Source: Pseudomonadota bacterium (GTDB lineage: Bacteria > Pseudomonadota > Alphaproteobacteria > Caulobacterales > Caulobacteraceae). From it: a DNA stretch of 64,000 nucleotides. The translations under genes were made by a program, and so were the position numbers. Under the pieces are notes generated by a model, which worked only from the letters and a program-made list of their open reading frames with translations, was not told the DNA's origin and searched no databases. Below, one piece after another: positions 57,733-64,000 of this stretch. Position 1 is the first letter of the stretch; every line of letters starts with the position of its first letter. The stretch is from the NCBI GenBank assembly GCA_963205025.1, contig CAUJHO010000061.1, positions 1-64,000 of the forward strand. Direction: 5' to 3'.

Positions 57733-58596
57733 TTATCGGGCCTGGGTCACGGGATCTTGCGACGACACCCTGCCGGAACGCGGCGGCTGCCCGGCAAAGT
57801 CAGCGGCAAAGGCTGGATCAACCAGGCTGCGGAAGGCGCTCTGAGGCACGACGATCTGATAGGTGCCCTCGGCATAGGGACCGACCTGATAGGGACCGAT
57901 CAGAAACTCCAGACCGCCCGCGCGACCCTCTGTCGTCGACGGTGCCAGCACGAACGGAATCTGGCTTGCCCGCGGGCACGACCAGTCCGCCGAGTCGCCG
58001 ATGGTCAGATTGGACGGTTCTCCGGTGGCCTCGGCGCGGGCGGTGTTGATGGCGCTGCACAGAGCCTGATCCAGGGGCGACAGGTCGGCCCCCGCGCGAA
58101 ACAGCGAGGCAGGTTGCAGCCGACGATCACGGGTCTTGTCCCACAGCACCGCCCCGAAACCGGTATTGGGGTGGGCCCCGCCGGTGTATTCAAACTCCGT
58201 CTCACGCAGGCTGAACAGACGGGCCGTCTGGCCGGCCACCTCATAGGTGACCTCGCGCATATAGGGCTGAATCCCCTCTTCGCCGGTGTATTCCGTGTGG
58301 TCAGACTGCGCCCCTTCGAGGAATTCGCGCAGACCTCGCACCTCCTCGCCGTAGATGGCCGCGTGCAGATCGGGATAGGCGGCGATGGCCTGGGGCAGGG
58401 TCAGCTCGACATCGGCATAGGCGGTGTCGCGCGAATAGGTCAGGGGCGCGGCCTGCTCGGCCGGAGTAACCTGGGGGTCGGTGTGCGGCTGGGCCGCCGG
58501 AGCCTCGGCCGGCGAGGCCTGACCGGCCTCCTGGGCGTTGCGCTGGCACGCGGCCAACAAGGTCACGGCGGTCAGGGCAATCAGAACCGGTTTCAT
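57733..58596 (-). CDS. DUF3298/RsiV-like lipoprotein
   Basis: A 287-residue protein starting MKPVLIALTAVTLLAACQRN: a lipoprotein signal with lipobox LLAAC. Downstream are features of the PdaC/RsiV-type DUF4163-DUF3298 pair: ADVELTLPQAIAAYPDLHAA IYGEE, a core with YTGGAHPNTGFGAVLWD (the YxGGAHP motif), and FLIGPYQVGPYAEGTYQIVV at the end. In Bacillus RsiV this fold binds lysozyme and controls a sigma factor, but no sigma gene is near. It sits two bases after ubiA and before ubiE. Confidence 0.82.
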   Translation of the reverse strand: MKPVLIALTAVTLLAACQRNAQEAGQASPAEAPAAQPHTDPQVTPAEQAAPLTYSRDTAYADVELTLPQAIAAYPDLHAAIYGEEVRGLREFLEGAQSDHTEYTGEEGIQPYMREVTYEVAGQTARLFSLRETEFEYTGGAHPNTGFGAVLWDKTRDRRLQPASLFRAGADLSPLDQALCSAINTARAEATGEPSNLTIGDSADWSCPRASQIPFVLAPSTTEGRAGGLEFLIGPYQVGPYAEGTYQIVVPQSAFRSLVDPAFAADFAGQPPRSGRVSSQDPVTQAR

Positions 58597-58598
58597 CG

Positions 58599-59636
58599 TC
58601 AACTCCACAACAGCGCCCCCGATGCTAGCGCAACCAGAAGAATGAGTCCCGCCTCCCGGTTGGACTTGAACAGCTTCAGGGCCAGGGCCGGGTCATCCGG
58701 CCTGAGATGTCGCACCTGCAAGGCCAGGTGTGCCGCATAGGCCAGGACGCCGATGGCGAACATCGGACCGAGGCCCGCCTGCCGGCCCGCCAGCGCTACC
58801 ATGATCACCGCCAGGGCGTAGAAGATCGCGACCCCCGCCCGCACCCGACCGCCCAGGCGCCGCGCCGAGGACTTCACCCCGACCATGGCATCGTCCTCAA
58901 TGTCCTGAAGGGCGTAGATGGTGTCGTAGCCCAGGGTCCAGAACACCCCGCCCAGATAGAGCAGCAGGGCCGGAACATAGGCCTGCCAGGCCAGGGCGGT
59001 GGTTGCCTCGCCCGGCCCGAGCGGGCTCCACCAGAAGGGTCGAAACTCCGGCACGATCTCGATCGGCAACAGGCTGGCCGCCGCCAGCGGCAGGGCGGCG
59101 GCAAACCCCATCAGCGCCCCCCAGTTGAAGGTCAGGCCCAGCCAGGCCTGGGGCCACCAGGTAATCCGCTTCATAAAGGGATAGGCCGCCACCAGCACCA
59201 GCGACCCGACCCCCAGCCAGATCGCCATGACCGGCAGGGTGACCAGAACGCCCAGGCTGATCAGGCAACAGACCGCGATGAAGGCCAGGGCCTGTTTCAC
59301 ACTGATCCGGCCTGACGCCACCGGTCGATCCGCCGTGCGCGCCACCTGCCGGTCGATGTCGCGGTCGACCACATCGTTGAAGGCGCAGCCCGCCGCCCGC
59401 ATCAGCACCGCGCCGAGCGCGAACCCGGCCACCAGCCACAGATCATAGAGATCCGGGGCCTTGCGATATTGCGCCAGCGCCAGGGCGATCCCCTGCCAGC
59501 ACGGGATCAGCAGCAACCAGATGCCGATGGGTCGGTCGAACCGGCCGAGCTTAAGCCACGGCTTCAGGGCCTCGGGCGCATGGGCGTCGACCCAGTTGGT
59601 CTGGTGGGCATCTGGCAGGCGCGGATCGGCTGTCAC
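58599..59636 (-). CDS. ubiA: 4-hydroxybenzoate polyprenyltransferase
   Basis: Integral membrane prenyltransferase attaching the polyprenyl tail to 4-hydroxybenzoate. The two Mg-diphosphate motifs are NDVVDRDIDRQVARTADRPV and GYDTIYALQDIEDDAMVGVK SSA. About nine membrane helices; 345 residues, slightly long at the N-terminus. It begins with GTG, whose GTGA overlaps the ppk2 stop. With ubiE and ubiB downstream it forms a ubiquinone operon. Confidence 0.94.
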   Translation of the reverse strand: MTADPRLPDAHQTNWVDAHAPEALKPWLKLGRFDRPIGIWLLLIPCWQGIALALAQYRKAPDLYDLWLVAGFALGAVLMRAAGCAFNDVVDRDIDRQVARTADRPVASGRISVKQALAFIAVCCLISLGVLVTLPVMAIWLGVGSLVLVAAYPFMKRITWWPQAWLGLTFNWGALMGFAAALPLAAASLLPIEIVPEFRPFWWSPLGPGEATTALAWQAYVPALLLYLGGVFWTLGYDTIYALQDIEDDAMVGVKSSARRLGGRVRAGVAIFYALAVIMVALAGRQAGLGPMFAIGVLAYAAHLALQVRHLRPDDPALALKLFKSNREAGLILLVALASGALLWS

Positions 59637-60397
59637 CGCGCCAGCCGTCCATCGGTCAGGGCCGAGGGCTTGAAGGCAAAGCAGATCTTGGGATCCGGCT
59701 TCTTCACCGGCACGGTGACCCCCGGCGCGCCGATCTGGCGCACCAGATGGCGCAGGACATTCAGCCGGGCCTGTTTCTTCTTGTCGGTGGCCACAATCGT
59801 CCAGGGCGCATGGCGCGAATGGCTGGCCGGCAGCATGGCGTCGCGCGCCGTCGAATAGTCGTCCCAGCGCTTCTGGGCCTCGCCGTCCAGCGACGAGATC
59901 TTGAATTTCTTGAGCGGATCACCGACCCGCGCCGCCAGCCGCTCGGCCTGTTCGGCCTTGGAGATGTCGAGCCAGAATTTGATGATCTGGATGCCGCCTT
60001 CGACCAGCATCTCCTCGAACCGGGGCACATCACGGATGAAGTCGGCCTGTTCTTCCGGCGTCGAGAAACCCATCACCACCTCGACCCCGGCGCGGTTGTA
60101 CCAGGAGCGATCGAACAGAACGATCTCGCCCGCCGCCGGCAGGTGCGCCGCATAGCGCTGGAAATACCACTGGCTGACCTCACGGTCGGATGGCTTGGGC
60201 AGAGAGACCACCCGCGTCTGGCGCATCGCCATATGCTCGGTCACCCGCTTGATGGCTCCGCCCTTGCCGGCGGTATCGCGCCCCTCGAAGATCACCAGGA
60301 TCTTCTTGCCCTGCTCGATGGCCCACACCTGGCTGTCGACCAGGGCGATCTGCAGCTGTTCCAGCTCGGCCTCATAGGCCTCATTCTTCTTGCTCAT
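59633..60397 (-). CDS. ppk2: polyphosphate kinase 2
   Basis: PPK2-family polyphosphate:nucleotide phosphotransferase, 254 residues, single-domain. Walker A is EGRDTAGKGG (residues 38-47), followed by AIKRVTEHM; the Walker B and lid region is VLFDRSWYNRAGVEVVMGF. Class I enzymes make NTPs from NDPs with polyP; the class cannot be fixed here. Being first in a run with ubiA, DUF3298, ubiE and ubiB is unusual. Confidence 0.92.
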   Translation of the reverse strand: MSKKNEAYEAELEQLQIALVDSQVWAIEQGKKILVIFEGRDTAGKGGAIKRVTEHMAMRQTRVVSLPKPSDREVSQWYFQRYAAHLPAAGEIVLFDRSWYNRAGVEVVMGFSTPEEQADFIRDVPRFEEMLVEGGIQIIKFWLDISKAEQAERLAARVGDPLKKFKISSLDGEAQKRWDDYSTARDAMLPASHSRHAPWTIVATDKKKQARLNVLRHLVRQIGAPGVTVPVKKPDPKICFAFKPSALTDGRLAR

Positions 60398-60419
60398 GGA
60401 TCGACCTTAGCCGGGTCCT

Positions 60420-60444
60420 CGCCCGGACGGGAGAGGGCCGGGCG
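60420..60444. terminator. hairpin CGCCCGG-N11-CCGGGCG after the YcaQ-type gene
   Basis: Perfect 7-base stem in the 53-base gap between the YcaQ-type gene and ppk2, both leftward. No T-run follows, so termination may be partial or Rho-dependent. Confidence 0.4.
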
Positions 60445-60450
60445 AAAGTC

Positions 60451-61656
60451 TCAGCCCAGCGCCTTCCCAAGCGCCCGCTCAAGCGGCCGGTCCCCCTTCA
60501 CCGCGACGCCGGACAGACCCATCCAGCCGGCCATGTCGTGGAGACGCTCAGCCAGGGCCGGCGCGACCTCTTGAGCCTCGGCGTGGTCCTCGCGGTGGGC
60601 GGACTGGACCCTGAGGACGCCGGCCTGTCGGTCGGCCTTCAGATCGACCCGCGCGGTCAGCCGCTCGCCTTGCAGGAAGGGCAGGACGTAATAGCCGTGC
60701 ACCCGCCTGGGGGCCGGGACATAGATCTCGATCCGATAGTGAAAGCCGAAGATCCGCTCGGCCCGCTCGCGTCGCCAGATCAGATTGTCGAACGGCGACA
60801 ACAGGGCCGTCGCCTCGACCCGGCGCGGGCGCGGGGCCTCACGGTGCCGCCAGGCCGGCTTGCCCCAGCCCTGGATCTGGACCGGGATCAGGACCCCCTC
60901 TTCGGTCAGCTCGGCCATGCGCGCCCGCGTCTCGGTCGGGTCCATGCGGAAATAGTCCCTCAGGTCCGTCTCGGTCGCCACGCCCATGGCCCGCGCCGCA
61001 ATCTCGATCAGGCCGCGCTGGGCGTCCTCGACCGTCGGCGTCGGCGTCTCGATCACCGCCGGGGGCAAGACCCTTTCGGGCAGATCATACAGCCGCTCAA
61101 AGCCGCGCCGCGTCGCCGTCGTCACCTGCCCGGCCCAGAACAGCCATTCGACCGCCCGCTTGCCGTCCGACCAGCCCCACCAGCCGCCGGCCCCCTTGCC
61201 CGCCTGGTCCAGCTCGCCCGCCGACAGCGGTCCGCGCCGCCGAACCTCATCCAGCACCTGTTCGATATAGGCCCGCTTCTCGCGCCCGAACCGCGCCAGG
61301 CCGGAATAGGTCCCGACCCCCGCCTCAGCCCGGCTCATGCGCCAGCGCAACAGCGGCTGATGCTCCACCGGGATCAGCGAGGCCTCATGGCCCCAGTATT
61401 CGAACAGGTGCTTGCGCCTGCCCCAGGCCAGGGCGTCCATATCGGCGTGGCCATAGCCGCCCAGCCGCGCGAACGGCGGCAGATAGTGCGAGCGGCTAAG
61501 CACATTCACCGAATCGATCTGGATCAGCCCGACCCGGTCGAACACGCGCTTGAGATGGCTCTTGCCGGGGTTGGAGGGCCGCCGATCCCCGAACCCTTGC
61601 GCCAACAAGGCGATGCGCCGGGCCTGCAGGGCGGTGAGGGATTCGGGCGCGACCAT
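60451..61656 (-). CDS. YcaQ/AlkX-type DNA glycosylase (HTH_42 family)
   Basis: A 401-residue protein of three winged-helix domains, the fold of the AlkZ/YcaQ glycosylases that unhook interstrand cross-links and excise bulky N7-alkyl purines. The catalytic segment is VGLIQIDSVNVLSRSHYLPP: QID, rather than the QxQ of AlkZ, places it with YcaQ. WGHEASLIP and SPFDNLIWRRERAERIFGF are other family blocks. YVPAPRRVHGYYVLPFL closes the beta-barrel. Single gene, between cysS and ppk2. Confidence 0.87.
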   Translation of the reverse strand: MVAPESLTALQARRIALLAQGFGDRRPSNPGKSHLKRVFDRVGLIQIDSVNVLSRSHYLPPFARLGGYGHADMDALAWGRRKHLFEYWGHEASLIPVEHQPLLRWRMSRAEAGVGTYSGLARFGREKRAYIEQVLDEVRRRGPLSAGELDQAGKGAGGWWGWSDGKRAVEWLFWAGQVTTATRRGFERLYDLPERVLPPAVIETPTPTVEDAQRGLIEIAARAMGVATETDLRDYFRMDPTETRARMAELTEEGVLIPVQIQGWGKPAWRHREAPRPRRVEATALLSPFDNLIWRRERAERIFGFHYRIEIYVPAPRRVHGYYVLPFLQGERLTARVDLKADRQAGVLRVQSAHREDHAEAQEVAPALAERLHDMAGWMGLSGVAVKGDRPLERALGKALG

Positions 61657-61711
61657 GGGATGGTCTTAGAGGGCGCGGGGTGTGGGGTGAAGGGTCTGGG
61701 GGGCACGCCGG

Positions 61712-61740
61712 TTCCCTTCTCCCCTTGTGGGAGAAGGGAA
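61712..61740. repeat. second copy of the CTTCTCCC palindromic element
   Basis: TTCCCTTCTCCC-CTTGT-GGGAGAAGGGAA, a perfect 12-base stem with a 5-base loop, six bases after the cysS stop. Its core matches the units at 12233 and 12377. It may also act as a terminator hairpin for cysS. Confidence 0.75.
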
Positions 61741-61745
61741 TGGTC

Positions 61746-63176
61746 TTACCCCCGCCGCCAGGTCGCGCCGGTGGGGCCGTCCATCACCACGACCTTCAGC
61801 GCCGTCAGCTCGTCGCGGATGCGGTCGGCCTCGGCCCAGTCCTTGTTCGCCCGCGCTTGCATTCGCCGGCCCAGCAGCGCCTCGACCTGGGCCTTGAAGG
61901 CGTCATCGGCCCCGCCTTCGAACCAGGCGTTCGGGTCCTGCTGCAACAGACCCATCAGCTGACCGGCGGCACGAAGTTCGCCGGCGCGGGCCGCCGCTGT
62001 GGCCACCTCGCCGTCATTCAGCGCCCGTTCGACCGCCCCGGCCGCATCGAACAGCACCGCCAGGGCGGCCGGCGTATTCAGGTCGTCGGACAGGACCTCG
62101 ACCATGGCCTGAGGGGCCTCGGCATCAGAAATGCCGCCGGCATCGCCCGCCCGCTTCAGCGCCCCATAGAGGCGGTCCAGGTTCTTCCGCGCCTGATCGA
62201 CCAGTTGGTCGGTCCAGTCCAGCGGCCCGCGATAGTGGGCGCTGAGCAGGGCCAGGCGCAGCACCTCACCCGGCTGGCGCTCCAGGAGCTCGGTGATCAG
62301 GCTGACATTGCCCAGGCTCTTGGACATCTTCTCGGCGTCCATGGTCAGAAAGCCGTTGTGCATCCAGTAGCGCGCATAGTCGGTGTTGGCCGCAAGGCCA
62401 TGCGCCGCGCACGACTGGGCGATCTCGTTCGTATGGTGCGGAAAGATCAGGTCCAGCCCGCCGCCGTGAATATCGAACGGCCGGCCCAGCACCTTCTCGG
62501 CCATGGCCGAGCATTCGATGTGCCAACCGGGGCGCCCCGGCATCGGCTCACCCGAGGCCGGATCCAGCGGCCCCGGCCACGACGGCTCACCGGGCTTGGA
62601 CGGCTTCCACAGCACGAAGTCGGCGGCGTTTTCTTTGTTGCCGGCAACCTCGACCCGGGCCCCGGCGATCATGTCATCCAGGCTGCGGTTCGACAGGGCC
62701 CCATAGCGTCCGGTCCCGGCGTCGAACCGGGCGACATCGAACAGCACCTCGCCGGCAGCGACATAGGCCAGGCCCCGGTCCAGCAGCCCTTCGATCAGGG
62801 CGACCATCTCGCCCATGTGGGCCGTGGCACGCGGCTCGACCGTCGGGCGCAGGCAGCCCAGGGCGTCCAGGTCGCTGTGGTAGATCGCCGTGTAGCGGTC
62901 GGTGATGACGCCGATCTCGACGCCTTCCTCGGCGGCCCTGGCGTTTATCTTGTCGTCGACGTCGGTGATGTTGCGGGCATAGGTGACCGGACGGTCGGGA
63001 TAGAGCTGCTGCAGGAGGCGGAACAGGACGTCGAACACCACCGCCGGGCGGGCGTTGCCGATATGGGCGTGATTATAGACGGTGGGGCCACAGACATACA
63101 TCGTCACCCGGTCGGCCTGGGCCGGTTCGAACACGCGCTTTTCGCGGCTCAGGGTGTCGTGCAGCTTCAATGGCAT
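61746..63176 (-). CDS. cysS: cysteinyl-tRNA synthetase
   Basis: Class I synthetase charging tRNA-Cys, 476 residues. Zinc ligand Cys29 and the HIGH equivalent in VCGPTVYNHAHIGNARPAVV, the second Zn segment GWHIECSAMAEKVLG with HHTNEIAQS, and KMSKSLGN are present. The C-terminal anticodon-binding part is of normal size, ending KVVVMDGPTGATWRRG. ATG start 86 bases from the divergent folE. Confidence 0.96.
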   Translation of the reverse strand: MPLKLHDTLSREKRVFEPAQADRVTMYVCGPTVYNHAHIGNARPAVVFDVLFRLLQQLYPDRPVTYARNITDVDDKINARAAEEGVEIGVITDRYTAIYHSDLDALGCLRPTVEPRATAHMGEMVALIEGLLDRGLAYVAAGEVLFDVARFDAGTGRYGALSNRSLDDMIAGARVEVAGNKENAADFVLWKPSKPGEPSWPGPLDPASGEPMPGRPGWHIECSAMAEKVLGRPFDIHGGGLDLIFPHHTNEIAQSCAAHGLAANTDYARYWMHNGFLTMDAEKMSKSLGNVSLITELLERQPGEVLRLALLSAHYRGPLDWTDQLVDQARKNLDRLYGALKRAGDAGGISDAEAPQAMVEVLSDDLNTPAALAVLFDAAGAVERALNDGEVATAAARAGELRAAGQLMGLLQQDPNAWFEGGADDAFKAQVEALLGRRMQARANKDWAEADRIRDELTALKVVVMDGPTGATWRRG

Positions 63177-63265
63177 TGAGGCGTTCCTTGGCAGGCGGGG
63201 CAGTCTGCCCCATATAGCCCAACCTCCGGCCCGGCCAACGGTGGGCCCAGACCTTTTCGAGTGTG

Positions 63266-63877
63266 ATGGACGCTTTCAAACCCCAGCTGGTCGGCAATGA
63301 CGACCGCCGCCGGCCGACCCGCGACGAGGCCATGGAGGCCGTTCGCACCCTGATTGCCTGGGCCGGCGACAATCCTGAGCGTCCCGGCCTGGTCGATACG
63401 CCCCGGCGCGTCGTGGACGCCTACGGCGAGTGGTTCGAAGGCTATGGCCAGGATCCGGCCCGGGATCTGTCGCGGGTGTTCGAGGACGTCACGGGCTATG
63501 ACGACATGGTCGTGCTGCGCCGGGTCGAGGTCGAAAGCCACTGTGAGCATCACATGGCCCCGTTCCTGGGCCAGGCTACGGTGGCCTATATTCCGGGGGA
63601 CAAGGTCGTCGGCATTTCCAAGCTGGCACGGGTGGTCGAGATCTTCTCGCGGCGACTGCAAAGCCAGGAAACCCTGACCAACCAGATCGTGGAGGCCATC
63701 GAGACGGCCCTTCAGCCCAAGGGCATCGCGGTTCTCATCGAAGCCGAGCACCAGTGCATGACGACCCGCGGTGTGAACCACCGTCAGGTCTCGACCGTGA
63801 CCAACCGCTTCACCGGCGCTTTCAAGAACGACCCCTATTTGGCGGATCGCTTCCTGAAACTCGCTCGCGAGGCGTAA
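63266..63877 (+). CDS. folE: GTP cyclohydrolase I
   Basis: Opens GTP to dihydroneopterin triphosphate, the first step to tetrahydrofolate. The 203 residues have GLVDTPRRVVDAYGEWFEGY, zinc ligands in VESHCEHHMAPFLG and HQCMTTRGVNH, and GISKLARVVEIFSRRLQSQE. A GTG one codon upstream could also serve as start. Divergent from cysS. Confidence 0.95.
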   Translation: MDAFKPQLVGNDDRRRPTRDEAMEAVRTLIAWAGDNPERPGLVDTPRRVVDAYGEWFEGYGQDPARDLSRVFEDVTGYDDMVVLRRVEVESHCEHHMAPFLGQATVAYIPGDKVVGISKLARVVEIFSRRLQSQETLTNQIVEAIETALQPKGIAVLIEAEHQCMTTRGVNHRQVSTVTNRFTGAFKNDPYLADRFLKLAREA

Positions 63878-63976
63878 TTTCGCCATTCGGAACCGGTAAG
63901 GCGCAGTCGACGCTTTACAAGGCGGCTCCGGCCCGCCAAGAAACCCGCGACAGGTCCGCTTGTGCGCGGATCCTCT

Positions 63977-64000
63977 AGGAGGTTGGTTACGCATGGCAGC
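63977..64000 (+). CDS. start of a further gene (partial)
   Basis: ATG 63993 opens the frame ATG-GCA-GC at the window edge, ten bases after a perfect AGGAGG at 63977-63982. The strong ribosome site makes a real gene likely; the product cannot be named from two codons. The stretch 63878-63976 holds no other recognisable element. Confidence 0.55.

Noticed and set aside
57733..58596. DUF3298 lipoprotein as an anti-sigma factor like RsiV
   Set aside because: No ECF sigma gene is adjacent, and it has a lipobox signal without a cytoplasmic anti-sigma domain.

Overview
The window is a dense, GC-rich (about two thirds G+C) chromosomal stretch of an alphaproteobacterium. The gene set and style fit the Caulobacterales, perhaps Brevundimonas or a relative: a ubiquinone operon, DUF1289/DUF1674/DUF2177/DUF3035/HIG1-type small proteins, a CcmFGHI operon, a PduO-type adenosyltransferase, a ROSE-like leader on an Hsp20 gene, and many 4-base ATGA/GTGA start-stop overlaps. 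The genus call is inference. No rRNA, tRNA, CRISPR array, prophage or transposase was seen, and no gene-free stretch exceeds 300 bases.

Layout. 1-7.2 kb: JmjC oxygenase, enoyl-CoA hydratase, DUF1289, a retroviral-type aspartic protease, then a leftward run DUF2177-cfa-dusA-tauE and an outer-membrane barrel. 7.4-16.9 kb: YfbK-like von Willebrand protein, MaoC and threonine-dehydratase pair, glpK, a long inverted-repeat block, an APH-like kinase overlapping a Tat-exported ChaN/EreA-like protein, then cyclophilin, histidine phosphatase and histone-deacetylase-like genes. 16.96-22.4 kb is the most accessory-looking part: a GNAT gene whose start codon overlaps that of the deacetylase gene, a nitroreductase, a low-GC EVE-HNH nuclease bracketed by a 10-base inverted repeat, a CoxE-type VWA gene, and a tandem family of small secreted cysteine proteins whose third copy is a pseudogene. 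22.4-30.5 kb: Nudix, S1/P1 nuclease, pgsA, a Rieske oxygenase with MarR and TetR regulators, HIG1, adenosyltransferase, GNAT, etfBA.

30.6-41.1 kb: a DUF2235 hydrolase, LMW phosphatase with mutL, DUF3035 with lspA, an SDR, the pantothenate genes panB-panC facing panD, kdsD, gpmA overlapping a deaminase-only RibD. 41.2-47.4 kb: two tandem pentapeptide-repeat paralogues, hsp20 with a predicted RpoH promoter and RNA thermometer, two exported methyltransferase-fold paralogues and an alpha/beta hydrolase. 47.4-54.3 kb: hisN, an XRE regulator, ccmFGHI, an aldehyde dehydrogenase, SDHAF4-type factor. 54.4-64 kb: a Gly/His repeat protein, a highly structured intergenic block, the leftward operon ppk2-ubiA-RsiV-like-ubiE-ubiB, a YcaQ-type glycosylase, cysS, folE and the first codons of a further gene.

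Most of the window is housekeeping: respiratory-chain supply (ubiquinone, haem lyase, ETF, SDH assembly), cofactors (pantothenate, cobalamin, tetrahydrofolate), envelope lipids (CFA, PgsA) and repair (MutL, YcaQ). The parts that merit follow-up are the solitary EVE-HNH island, the decaying secreted-protein family, the exported methyltransferase pair, the tandem pentapeptide proteins, the hsp20 leader, and the structured non-coding block at 55.3 kb.
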